Positions 1 through 6,965 of a stretch of DNA of 12,539 nt are shown here, one piece after another. This DNA comes from a bacterium. Its GTDB lineage: Bacteria; Bdellovibrionota; FAC87; UBA2466. The position numbers were made by a program, and so were the translations under genes. The notes under the pieces were generated by a model. The model ran no database searches and was not told the origin of the DNA. It saw nothing but the letters and a program-made list of their open reading frames with translations. Numbering within the stretch: the first letter of the stretch is position 1; every line of letters begins with the position of its first letter. The DNA lies in assembly GCA_019750655.1 (NCBI GenBank), contig JAIEOG010000248.1:1-12539 (forward strand), written 5' to 3'.

Positions 1-111
1 TTGCGCCGCCTCCTCCAAACGGTTCTCGTTGAGAAAGGTGCGGGCGGGCCCGGCCGCCGTGGCTGCTGCAGATCCTATGAGAATTAGCAAAACGGAGAGA
101 CACCGTGCCAT
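1..111 (-). CDS. N-terminus of an exported protein (partial, runs off the window)
   Basis: Only the first 37 codons are present. From the ATG at 111 the protein begins MARCLSVLLILIGSAAATAA. That is a textbook Sec signal peptide: a basic N-terminus, a hydrophobic core at residues 5-13, and an Ala-rich cleavage region around residues 15-20. It is followed by a polar segment (GPARTFLNENRLEEAAQ) that looks like the start of a helical mature domain. The product is therefore probably periplasmic or secreted. The Shine-Dalgarno is weak, only a G-run about 3 bases upstream. The gene is divergent from the barrel gene at 248 and shares a 136-base intergenic region with it. The function cannot be told from this fragment. 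Confidence 0.7.
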   Translation of the reverse strand, partial: MARCLSVLLILIGSAAATAAGPARTFLNENRLEEAAQ

Positions 112-247
112 CGCGCCCCCAAAGAAGAGGAAATGCCAGAGTAATTCCAGTATTAAAAAGTATACCTGATTTCCCCCTCGAGTACTTTTCTCGCAATGAC
201 AAGGCGCATTGCCGTAGAATGGATGCTTACGGGAAAACGGGGGAAAA
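112..247. promoter_or_regulatory. Divergent intergenic region with candidate -10 elements
   Basis: This 136-base stretch separates two divergent signal-peptide genes, so it should hold both promoters. For the plus-strand gene there is a TAGAAT at 215-220, 27 bases before the start codon, with no convincing -35 at 16-18 bases. For the minus-strand gene there is TATACT (complement of 158-163), again without a good -35. The same octamer TAGAATGG recurs at the protease promoter (10297-10304). The -10 matches are visible; promoter activity is inferred. Confidence 0.3.
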
Positions 248-1024
248 ATGCCACGCGCACTACTTATCTTGGTCACGGCTTTGTTTGCGCAACACGCTGC
301 TGCAGACGCCATCAAGAACACTTTTCCAGTCGCATCCATCGCACCTGACACCGTCGGGATTCTCTACCCCGGCTTCAGTGTTGCGGCGGGCGTGAACGGC
401 GCAGCGCTCCCTAAGGCGGGCCGCGGGACGGCGTTCCAACTCGGCTACTCACCAGCCATACAAGGCTGGCAATCCCACGGTGCCTTTGGCTCTGTCGCCC
501 ACGCAAAAGGGTCTTTCGGTATTGGCGCGGGTTACCAAGGCAGCCTCGCGCAAGACGGAACGCTCACGAACGGCGCTTTCGCCGGCATGGGTTATAACGT
601 CGATAACTTTTCATTTGGCTTCTTCCTGCACGAAGACAATTTCGCCTTTGGCATCTCCCCCGAAATAAATGCCGGGTTGACCGTGGAGTTGCCTATCGTC
701 GACTTCGGGATCGTCTTCCACGGCTTGAACCAGTCGCCCAGCGCCATCCTCGCCCTAGGCACCCGCTCGGGCAGCCGCATGAATGTGGAGCTAAACGTCG
801 AGACGCCCTCCTTTTACAACCTCGGCGGCCGCTACATCATCACGCTTTCCGCACAGCTGGATGCGGGAATTCTCGGCTTTTACTTCCGCACCAGCTACTA
901 CACGGACTGGAATGGCCTGTACCATACGGTCGGCTTAGGGGGCTGGGCATGGGACGCGGTCAATTTGTCCGCGCAGTACAATACCAACGGCCAAGGAACC
1001 ATGGCCGCGACGTTCGTGTTCTAA
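248..1024 (+). CDS. Putative outer-membrane beta-barrel protein, 258 aa
   Basis: The protein starts with a Sec signal peptide (residues 1-19, probable cleavage in HAAA|D). The rest is built from short alternating polar/hydrophobic strands rich in Gly, Tyr, Phe and Asn, with repeated motifs such as FGIGAGY, GMGYNVDNFSFGFF and LGGWAWD. It ends in a C-terminal Phe (TFVF), as expected for proteins folded by the BAM complex. It contains no cysteine. The length and strand spacing fit a barrel of about 10-12 strands, but I cannot assign a family. A G-run at 239-243 serves as the ribosome-binding site. lysA starts 7 bases after the stop, so the two are probably co-transcribed; no functional link between them is obvious. 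Outer-membrane location is inferred from composition and the terminal residue. Confidence 0.75.
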   Translation: MPRALLILVTALFAQHAAADAIKNTFPVASIAPDTVGILYPGFSVAAGVNGAALPKAGRGTAFQLGYSPAIQGWQSHGAFGSVAHAKGSFGIGAGYQGSLAQDGTLTNGAFAGMGYNVDNFSFGFFLHEDNFAFGISPEINAGLTVELPIVDFGIVFHGLNQSPSAILALGTRSGSRMNVELNVETPSFYNLGGRYIITLSAQLDAGILGFYFRTSYYTDWNGLYHTVGLGGWAWDAVNLSAQYNTNGQGTMAATFVF

Positions 1025-1031
1025 TGCTCTT

Positions 1032-2267
1032 ATGAACGCTTTCTCTCTCTTAAATGGCGAGTGGGCCTGCGAGCAGGTGGCCCTATCAGACCTCGCGAAG
1101 CAGTATGGCACTCCGTTCTATGTCTATTCCCTCTCGCGCATTGAGAGCCAGTGCCAGGCACTGCGTACAGCCTTTGCTGCACACCCCACGCAGATTTGCT
1201 TTGCCGTGAAGGCCTGTCCGACGGGCGGCATTCTCCGGCCGGTCTTCCAGGCAGGCTTGGGCGCCGATGTCGTTTCTGGTGGGGAATTAACGCGTGCCCT
1301 ACGTGCCGGTGCCCCCGCCGATAAAACCGTCTTCTCCGGCGTCGGCAAACAGGATTGGGAACTAGCCTTAGGCTTAGAGCACGGTATCCAGGCTTTCCAC
1401 GTCGAAAGCCCCGATGAATTGGGCCGTCTCCACCACATTGCTTCGCAAAAAGGCCAGCGCGCACGCGTGCGGCTACGCGTGAACCCCAATATCGACGCAC
1501 GGACGGCTCCCTATATCGCGACTGGCCTGCACAAAACCAAGTTTGGGATCTCTGAAAACCAGCTGGAAGACTGCGTGCGGCTCGCACGCTCGCTGCCTGG
1601 GGTGAGCCTCATAGGCTTGAGCTGCCACTTAGGCAGCCAAATCCAGGAGCTCAAAGCCTTCGGGGAAGCGGCTCAAAGACTCGTAGGCTGGGGCACTCGC
1701 CTGCGAGAGGGCCACCCCGAACTTGCGTCTTTGGATATCGGCGGCGGGCTCGCCGTGCGCTACCTAGATGAAAAGCCACCTTCCGTGCAGGACTTTGCTG
1801 CCGCACTCGCACCGGTTTCCCAGGCTGGGTTTCAACTGATCTTAGAGCCTGGGCGTTGGATCGTCGCGGAAGCTGGCTGGCTAGTCACCCGCATCGTTAC
1901 TTTGAAATCGACGCCTGAGAAGGTCTTCGCTGTCGTCGATGCGGCCATGAATGATCTGATTCGCCCCAGCCTGTACGAGGCTTATCACCCGATTGAGTGC
2001 GTGCGCCCTCGCAAGGGAGACCCACAAACTGTCGATGTCGTCGGTCCCGTGTGCGAAACCGGGGACTTTCTAGGCTTGGATCGTTCCCTACCACCGCTGC
2101 AAACCGGCGACTTGCTCGCGATTACGCACGCGGGAGCCTACGGATCGTCGATGGGTTCGACCTATAATAGTCGCCCACTACCACCTGAAATTGCGGTGCG
2201 CGCGACACAATCTCAGTGCATCCGACGTCGGCAAAAAATAGACGAGATTTTCGCTCTCGAGACCTAA
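1032..2267 (+). CDS. lysA: Diaminopimelate decarboxylase
   Basis: This is a fold-type III PLP enzyme that decarboxylates meso-2,6-diaminopimelate to L-lysine, the last step of lysine synthesis, in the cytoplasm. At 411 aa it has the usual length. Visible motifs are the PLP lysine in FAVKAC (K60), GADVVSGGEL (78-86), CHLGSQI (198-204), the phosphate-binding LDIGGGL (234-240), and EPGRWIVAEAG (272-282). Further on are DAAMNDLIRPSLYEAYHPI (303-321), the catalytic CETGD (C341) and GAYGSSMGSTYNSRP (368-382). The DLIRPSLYEAYH segment and CETGD separate it well from ornithine, arginine and carboxynorspermidine decarboxylases. A minor oddity is Cys after the PLP lysine where Asn is commoner. The start at 1032 lies 7 bases after the previous stop and has no clear Shine-Dalgarno, suggesting translation coupled to the upstream gene. 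Confidence 0.95.
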   Translation: MNAFSLLNGEWACEQVALSDLAKQYGTPFYVYSLSRIESQCQALRTAFAAHPTQICFAVKACPTGGILRPVFQAGLGADVVSGGELTRALRAGAPADKTVFSGVGKQDWELALGLEHGIQAFHVESPDELGRLHHIASQKGQRARVRLRVNPNIDARTAPYIATGLHKTKFGISENQLEDCVRLARSLPGVSLIGLSCHLGSQIQELKAFGEAAQRLVGWGTRLREGHPELASLDIGGGLAVRYLDEKPPSVQDFAAALAPVSQAGFQLILEPGRWIVAEAGWLVTRIVTLKSTPEKVFAVVDAAMNDLIRPSLYEAYHPIECVRPRKGDPQTVDVVGPVCETGDFLGLDRSLPPLQTGDLLAITHAGAYGSSMGSTYNSRPLPPEIAVRATQSQCIRRRQKIDEIFALET

Positions 2268-2298
2268 AGACTGTAACGCACCTGCCGAATGGTAAGGT

Positions 2299-2535
2299 GT
2301 GGAACGCGTCGAATTAGAAACGCCCATCACGGGCTCTCAGTGGACACAGGCCTTAGAAACGGCCTCTCGCCACCCTGACAGCACGCCGGCGCCTTCCCCG
2401 ACTTTCACTTACTGCCTAGGCGCTGCCTTCGTCATAGCCGCTTTCGTAGGCTGGCTGCGCGGCTTCAACCGCCGGGGCCATAAACTCCGATTCCACCGCG
2501 GCTCCACCGCTAGCTTTCTAAACCCCCGAAAATAA
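2299..2535 (+). CDS. Doubtful small membrane protein, 78 aa
   Basis: The frame opens at a GTG 31 bases after lysA and ends inside the terminator of the convergent gene. It encodes one clear hydrophobic segment (about residues 36-53, FTYCLGAAFVIAAFVGWL) followed by a very basic tail (RGFNRRGHKLRFHRG), so a single-pass membrane protein with the tail in the cytoplasm is possible. Against it, the only purine-rich motif (AAGG, 2294-2297) is too close to the GTG, the N-terminal part looks unstructured, and I recognise no family. Otherwise the 268 bases after lysA contain nothing I can identify. Confidence 0.33.
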   Translation: MERVELETPITGSQWTQALETASRHPDSTPAPSPTFTYCLGAAFVIAAFVGWLRGFNRRGHKLRFHRGSTASFLNPRK

Positions 2536-2571
2536 AAACGGCCTGATTGCACCTAAGCAACCAGACCGTTT
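2529..2571 (-). terminator. Rho-independent terminator of the KGG-protein gene
   Basis: Arms at 2536-2550 and 2557-2571 enclose a 6-base loop. Read on the minus strand all 15 positions pair, two of them as G-U wobbles, and the stem runs directly into TTTTTATTTT. On the plus strand the same arms have two C-A mismatches and no following T-run. It therefore terminates minus-strand transcription, about 85 bases downstream of the stop codon at 2656. Confidence 0.85.
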
Positions 2572-2655
2572 AAAACTCTCACTCTTGTGCGTGCAGCAAA
2601 CGTTCTTGGGGGGAAAGAACGCTCCACCGCGCCCACAAGCGCAGAAGCTATTGAA

Positions 2656-3012
2656 TTACATCGCCTGCTTCACAGCACCGTTTTGAGCGGCTTGCTGTTG
2701 GAGCTGCTGCTGTTGGGCAGCGAGGCGTGCGGCTTTCGCGCCACGAGCTTGGCCACCTTCGCGGCCAATCATCGCCATATGAGCGCGGTCGCGGCTCACT
2801 GCTTGGCCACCTTTGCGGCCAGCAACGCGAGCTTCATCCGGGGTGAACTCATGGGCGGTGCCCTTCAAGTGCGCCGCGCGGCCACCCTTACGGGCGATTT
2901 CGCGTTGGCGAGCCGGATCCATGGAAGCAAAGCCACGGGTGCTTTTCTTCACGGGAGCCGGGGAAACAGGTTGCGTCACCGGGTTATTAGAATTCATTTC
3001 AGTCGAGATCAT
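2656..3012 (-). CDS. KGG-repeat stress-induced protein (YciG/GsiB-like), 118 aa
   Basis: The core shows the KGG-type repeat of hydrophilic general-stress proteins. GFASMDPARQREIARKGG (27-44) is followed by GTAHEFTPDEARVAGRKGG (51-69) and a degenerate third unit ending in REGG (84-87). The flanks are disordered: a Pro/Ser/Thr-rich N-terminus and a Gln/Ala-rich C-terminus with a run of glutamines. In the family, such proteins are small, soluble and linked to desiccation, glucose-starvation or general stress; the molecular role is not established. The ATG at 3012 is chosen because AGGAG (complement of 3020-3024) lies 7 bases upstream. A GTG one codon earlier is possible but too close. The gene is monocistronic, with its own terminator at 2529-2571 and a candidate promoter at 3159-3187. 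Confidence 0.85.
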   Translation of the reverse strand: MISTEMNSNNPVTQPVSPAPVKKSTRGFASMDPARQREIARKGGRAAHLKGTAHEFTPDEARVAGRKGGQAVSRDRAHMAMIGREGGQARGAKAARLAAQQQQLQQQAAQNGAVKQAM

Positions 3013-3019
3013 CACATCA

Positions 3020-3024
3020 CTCCT
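3020..3024 (-). promoter_or_regulatory. Shine-Dalgarno of the KGG-protein gene
   Basis: AGGAG on the minus strand, 7 bases before the ATG at 3012 and 4 before the GTG at 3015. The spacing favours the ATG. Confidence 0.7.
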
Positions 3025-3060
3025 AGTTACGGGCTATGGGTTCGGACGCATCAGCACCTA

Positions 3061-3157
3061 GTGCAACCTAAGTGCCACCGCGGACGGGCTTAAGAAAAGC
3101 AAGATGAGACCGCGTTCGTTGCACGCTGCAACAGATCACGTTGCTGGCGTGTTGCAC
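3061..3157. repeat. Cluster of GTTGCAC motifs in the KGG-gene leader
   Basis: GTTGCAC occurs at 3118-3124 and 3151-3157, and as its complement at 3061-3067. A further TGCAAC at 3127-3132 makes a perfect 6-base inverted repeat (GTTGCA-CGC-TGCAAC) with the copy at 3118. GTTGC occurs again at 3140-3144. If the promoter at 3159-3187 is right, these lie in the untranslated leader as hairpins. Otherwise they could be operator half-sites. The 186 bases between 3016 and 3201 hold no gene. Confidence 0.45.
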
Positions 3158-3158
3158 A

Positions 3159-3187
3159 CCTGTAGAGCTAGTCTTGCGCCGTGTCAA
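3159..3187 (-). promoter_or_regulatory. Candidate sigma-70-type promoter for the KGG-protein gene
   Basis: On the minus strand a perfect TTGACA (complement of 3182-3187) is followed after exactly 17 bases by TACAGG (complement of 3159-3164), which matches the -10 consensus at 3 of 6 positions. It would give a leader of about 140 bases. The weak -10 keeps this tentative. Confidence 0.4.
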
Positions 3188-3201
3188 ACAAAAAGCGGTC
3201 T

Positions 3202-4011
3202 CTAGGGTTCTCCGCGGGCGCTGATTTTTAGGGAGCGTAAAAGATGGTACATAAGTACTGGAAAATACCTGAATAAATGGATCGACCACCAGCCATGTCC
3301 GGTAATAGATTTTTCGCGCTTACCAGCCTCTACAGCCTTCCGAATGACCTTAGCAGTGTGTTGCGGGGTCGCCATTAACCACGCCGGAATAGGGTCTTTA
3401 TGGCCCGTGTGGCGCTTGCCTTGGTTATCGATCTGCCTGATTTCCGTAGAGATAAAGCCGGGACTGATGTGAGTGACGCGAATTCCATCAGCATGGGCTT
3501 CCAGCCAGAGGGCGTCCGTAAAGGCTCGGATCGCATGCTTGCTCATTGAGTAAGGAGAATTGCCGGGCAAGGCGACCCAGCCATTCACACTGCCGATCAC
3601 AGCAATACTGCCTCGGGATTTTTTAAGCCAAGGGTACGCGGCTTGGACGCTGCGGATGACGCCGAAGATATTGGTCTCGAATTGGCGGCGGTAATCGTCC
3701 AGCGGAAGCGTTTCGATCTTACCGACGACGCCGAAACCGGCGTTAGCGATGAGAATGTCGATCCCGCCCATGGCGGCAGCGGCTTTCTCAGTCGCTGCTT
3801 GGACAGACGCCGTGTCACAGACATCCATCTCAGCGCATTCTGCACGCCCGCCAAGCGCTCGGATTTTTTCTGCGAGTGCCTGCAAACGCTCCAGGCGTCT
3901 TGCCGTTAGAAAAAGCACCGCGCCTTGTTGCGCGTACTCTAACGCCAAAGCCGCGCCGATTCCCGACGAAGCGCCTGTGATTAAAACTCGTTTACCAGTG
4001 CTTTTTCCCAT
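3202..4011 (-). CDS. Short-chain dehydrogenase/reductase (classical SDR), 269 aa
   Basis: This is an NAD(P)-dependent oxidoreductase of the classical SDR family. It shows the Rossmann cofactor motif TGASSGIG (12-19), ARR after strand 2 (37-39, basic residues that favour NADPH), and DV at 63-64. It also has NAG (90-92) and the catalytic tetrad N114, S141, Y154 and K158 in YSMSK. PGF (184-186) follows, as is usual. After residue 230 there is a less typical basic and aromatic tail (WWSIHLFRYFPVLMYHLLRSL) that may touch the membrane, as in DltE/YqjQ-like SDRs. The substrate cannot be inferred. The ATG at 4011 overlaps the TGA of the preceding barrel gene by one base (TGATG), which implies translational coupling. 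A TTG one codon earlier is the alternative. It is the last gene of the 6794-3202 transcription unit. Confidence 0.9.
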   Translation of the reverse strand: MGKSTGKRVLITGASSGIGAALALEYAQQGAVLFLTARRLERLQALAEKIRALGGRAECAEMDVCDTASVQAATEKAAAAMGGIDILIANAGFGVVGKIETLPLDDYRRQFETNIFGVIRSVQAAYPWLKKSRGSIAVIGSVNGWVALPGNSPYSMSKHAIRAFTDALWLEAHADGIRVTHISPGFISTEIRQIDNQGKRHTGHKDPIPAWLMATPQHTAKVIRKAVEAGKREKSITGHGWWSIHLFRYFPVLMYHLLRSLKISARGEP

Positions 4012-4562
4012 CAAGGGAAAGATACAACAAGACCCGCGGTTGTCATGTAGTCGTTCATGTTCATGTTGGGGAAGCCGTTGAAGACGACGGTGATATCCGC
4101 AGAGAGCGCGATGTTATTGCGGATATGCACGCGGGCACCCGCACCGGCATAGGGGTTGTACGTGATGGGATCTGTCTGAGTCGACGGTGTTCCCGAAACG
4201 GTCACCGTGCGTTTCGTCAAACGCGCCTGCGCTCCCGCGCGCGCGAACACGCTGACCAACGCAAAATTGTAAGTCGACCGCAGCCCCACACGCGCCTTGT
4301 CCTGCTGTTCTGCGATGTCCGTGCTAGTCGCCGGGTAAGATTCTGTGTCGTTCGCGCGCGTGTATTCGGCTTCGGCGGAAATCAGCGGAGTTCCCAGCAC
4401 TACACGGCCGCCTAACACGAGGCGATCTTTTGTATGCGCCGTGGGCAAGAACTTCTGCACTCGCTCGTAACCAACAATGGGCTCTAGATCAAACTTGAAA
4501 ATGGCATGAGCCATGCTGGGAATGACAAACAATACCAATGCGACGCGCTGTAAGTTTTTCAT
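4011..4562 (-). CDS. Small outer-membrane beta-barrel protein, 183 aa
   Basis: A signal peptide (MKNLQRVALVLFVIPSMAHA, cleaved after AHA) is followed by about eight amphipathic strands separated by polar turns: FDLEPIVGYERV, RLVLGGRVVLGTPLISAEAEYTR, KARVGLRSTYNFALVSVFARAGAQARL, PYAGAGARVHI, IALSADITVVF and TAGLVVSF. The size and alternation fit an eight-stranded OmpA/OmpW-like barrel. The C-terminus is SFP rather than a bare aromatic residue. The ATG at 4562 is chosen because it gives a normal signal peptide. A GTG at 4580, six codons earlier and 3 bases after the preceding stop, is possible. Neither has a good Shine-Dalgarno, so reinitiation from the upstream gene is likely. It sits between an exported DHH-like protein and an SDR; no specific function is known. 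Confidence 0.75.
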   Translation of the reverse strand: MKNLQRVALVLFVIPSMAHAIFKFDLEPIVGYERVQKFLPTAHTKDRLVLGGRVVLGTPLISAEAEYTRANDTESYPATSTDIAEQQDKARVGLRSTYNFALVSVFARAGAQARLTKRTVTVSGTPSTQTDPITYNPYAGAGARVHIRNNIALSADITVVFNGFPNMNMNDYMTTAGLVVSFP

Positions 4563-4583
4563 GTGCTTGAAGTGTAACACAGC

Positions 4584-6794
4584 TCAAGGCATCGAAGCGG
4601 GTGACGACGCTGGGTGGGTTTTGTGCTTTACCACGGGCGGTGGCGGCGCTTCTGTCACTGCGCGCGGGCAGCCGGGAACAAAGGGCTTCAAATTCTCGCC
4701 GTTTGCGAGCCGGTTAATCACATCCACAAAATGCCAGAGATCTTCAGGGCGCCGGAGCGGAAGCTGCACGTACATAGAAACAGAGTTGTCGCCACCGGAT
4801 ACTTTTGCAGAGAGCGCATGAAAGTGGTCGAGAATTTTCCAAGCTAGTTCCGGGTCGCCATTGAATTTTAAATCCCGCCCTTGAACAACGAGCTTATTGC
4901 GGACATACGGAAAATGAACAGCGCCGAATGCGTTGGTGAACTTCCCCATGGACCCTTTGCTTTCGTAAAAGGGAATATCCGTGACGGGCGCTTGGTTATC
5001 GTACTGCGCCACGACTTCGCGGTAACCCCGCATAGTCCCCATGGGTAAAAACGACTCAAGATCGTTTTTATCAAAACCCAATTGGGCGAGCGCGCTAATC
5101 CCGCCGCGATCGATCATACCGATGGTCAGCTGGCGGAGATCGGGGATGTAATTATAAAGCTCGCAAAATTGTTCGATCGTGGACCACTTCTGCCAATTGT
5201 GCGCCCCACGGTTGTGGTGATCGAGTTCGACGACTTCAAAGCCCAAGACCTGCAGGCGTCTATATTGCCCTTGGGTGAAGCCACCCATTTCACAAAGGAC
5301 GATCCGCTTAATCCCGCGGTGCTGAGCGTACGCGATGATCTCGGTGACATGTTGGTCGGTAACAAACTGAACGCGGTCGGTGCTTTCAATAACGTAAGGC
5401 AAAGCACTTACGGTAGGCCCGATTTGCTCGACGATTTCAGCAATGGCCTGACTTTCTAAATCCGAATCCGAAAGCACGACCAGGGTCTTCTTCGCTTGCC
5501 GGTTCAGAGAAAACTGCTGGTTCGAAACGCCATCGCCTACAAAGTGCCCGGTAGTCTTGCTCGGGCCAAACACAGCGACGGTAGCGTCCCAATGGGTCGC
5601 GTCGGCGAGGAGCGCTTCGATGGGATCGACGCCCAGCGCTTTGGTCCACTGAGCCGTAAGCGCCATTTGTTGCATCGTCGTAGCCATATGAAATGCCAAT
5701 AAAAGTTTCTTGGCGTTCTTGCGGCGATAAACGGGATTTGCGATCGGCGCTGTCTCCGCCCGAAAGTCAGAGAGCGTACTGAAGCCGAACCAGAGGGGGA
5801 CACGCGCGGGCGCAGAAGTCTTTGCCAGAGATACTTTAGAAAAGACCCCACCCACACGGGTGCGCAAGTAGTTCTCCGCAAGACTACGAACTTCCTTGAG
5901 CTGAAGCTCAAAGATGGTGGTAAAGACCGCGATAGGCCATTGCTCGACTTCCGCCTTGGATGCCGCTGCTGGATACCAGATTTCTTTGAGCGGTTGTCCC
6001 TGGAGATGTTCGGCCCGATCCAAAAAGGGAAGCAGTTGCCGCTCTATAAAAAACCGTTGCTGGTCTTCCGTGAAGTGTTTGAGTTTTTCTCGGTAAAAGC
6101 TCTTGAAAGTGTCTCGGAAGAAATCTTTCGGCGAAACCTGCCGGCGAAGGTAGATCTCGGGAAAATTAGCAATGAAGAGTCGACCGTCCTCCCCTTTACC
6201 GATTTCCGGCCCTGCACTCCGAAGCAAAAAGGCAGTCAAGTGAAGCAAGAAATGCTCGCCCGCCTGCTGGGCATTGAATTCCGCCGGATCCCCCGCTTTC
6301 TGGTGCGGGTTATCGGGGATCAAGACGCCGGGGCTCCAATTGTCCCCGTGGAAATAATCCGAAGGCGTTGCACCAGAAGCCACGACCTGCTCTCGAGTGG
6401 GAATACCATTCCGCCCGCGGTGGGCGAGGATGGGATAAGCCGGGAGGTGAGGAACGCCTAAGACAGCGGCTAATGCGGCAGCGGCGACATAGCGGGCGAT
6501 CATGCCCGTCTGCCCCACCTCGACGAGACAGTTATTTCCCCACTGGTCTTTCAGCAGGTATTTCTCAGTTATGGGCTCGCCACTGATGGTGGGAGCATCT
6601 TTACGGATTTCGACCAGCGACATTGGCCGATCTTCGAGATGGTGGAGAACTTGGAAGATCCCAGGTTCTGACCCGGAAGCGGCAGAGGGCCCCGTAGCGC
6701 CAAAGGCACCACAAACCCAAACCACCCCCAAAATGAAAGCCCCAACAAGCTTCACAGGCCTAATAAACTCCGGATTGAGGGCCATTTTTAGCAT
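4584..6794 (-). CDS. Exported protein with a RecJ/DHH-like phosphoesterase domain, 736 aa
   Basis: Residues 1-32 form a signal peptide (hydrophobic core 16-31, probable cleavage near AFGA|T), so the protein is probably periplasmic or secreted. Residues 435-600 resemble the DHH phosphoesterase core: SDSDLESQAIA (442-452, motif I with D443 and D445), IKRIVLCEMGG (495-505, motif II position, E502 where Asp is usual), GFEVVELDHHN (518-528, DHH at 525-527), STIEQFCELY (538-547), and IGMIDRGG (558-565, D562). DHH enzymes are Mn-dependent nucleases or phosphatases (RecJ, NrnA, type II pyrophosphatase) and are normally cytoplasmic. The N-terminal half (50-430) is unassigned; YLLKDQWGN (79-87) and a DGRLFIANFPEI segment (203-214) faintly recall kinase-like folds. 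The C-terminus is a Pro/His/Lys-rich tail. The start has no clear Shine-Dalgarno. A barrel gene and an SDR follow in the same unit. Confidence 0.75.
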   Translation of the reverse strand: MLKMALNPEFIRPVKLVGAFILGVVWVCGAFGATGPSAASGSEPGIFQVLHHLEDRPMSLVEIRKDAPTISGEPITEKYLLKDQWGNNCLVEVGQTGMIARYVAAAALAAVLGVPHLPAYPILAHRGRNGIPTREQVVASGATPSDYFHGDNWSPGVLIPDNPHQKAGDPAEFNAQQAGEHFLLHLTAFLLRSAGPEIGKGEDGRLFIANFPEIYLRRQVSPKDFFRDTFKSFYREKLKHFTEDQQRFFIERQLLPFLDRAEHLQGQPLKEIWYPAAASKAEVEQWPIAVFTTIFELQLKEVRSLAENYLRTRVGGVFSKVSLAKTSAPARVPLWFGFSTLSDFRAETAPIANPVYRRKNAKKLLLAFHMATTMQQMALTAQWTKALGVDPIEALLADATHWDATVAVFGPSKTTGHFVGDGVSNQQFSLNRQAKKTLVVLSDSDLESQAIAEIVEQIGPTVSALPYVIESTDRVQFVTDQHVTEIIAYAQHRGIKRIVLCEMGGFTQGQYRRLQVLGFEVVELDHHNRGAHNWQKWSTIEQFCELYNYIPDLRQLTIGMIDRGGISALAQLGFDKNDLESFLPMGTMRGYREVVAQYDNQAPVTDIPFYESKGSMGKFTNAFGAVHFPYVRNKLVVQGRDLKFNGDPELAWKILDHFHALSAKVSGGDNSVSMYVQLPLRRPEDLWHFVDVINRLANGENLKPFVPGCPRAVTEAPPPPVVKHKTHPASSPASMP

Positions 6795-6965
6795 GGATTA
6801 ACGCATAGTTCCACGAGCGAAAAACGGCACCAAAACACCCCTGGAAGTACGAACAGAAGCTCTCCGCGGACAATTAGACCCTTCTACCCGCAAGAGCTCC
6901 AACCCAACCTGGAAGCAAAGCCGCCTTCCAGGCATCCAGCCCATAGACCTCCCCAAACACCTTAG
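6795..6965. other. Intergenic region between HNH and DHH-like genes, with a hairpin
   Basis: This stretch holds a perfect 8-base inverted repeat, CCTGGAAG (6908-6915) and CTTCCAGG (6925-6932), with a 9-base loop and no T-run on either side, so it is not a classical terminator. On the minus strand a GTG at 6960 opens a 28-codon frame (ending at 6874) that reads like real protein (VFGEVYGLDAWKAALLPGWV) but lacks a proper ribosome-binding site. TTGTCC (complement of 6869-6874) is a possible -35 for the 6794 gene, without a good -10. Confidence 0.35.

Noticed and set aside
1030..1587. 185-codon open frame on the minus strand within lysA
   Set aside because: It is Arg-rich, antisense to a conserved enzyme, and has no domain or signal; a typical shadow of GC-rich codons.
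2536..2571. Terminator for lysA on the plus strand
   Set aside because: On the plus strand the stem has two C-A mismatches and no T-run follows; both features fit the minus strand only.
2587..3093. Long open frame on the plus strand opposite the KGG-protein gene
   Set aside because: It is antisense to a gene with a recognised repeat family, a good Shine-Dalgarno and a matching terminator; its own product has no recognisable features.
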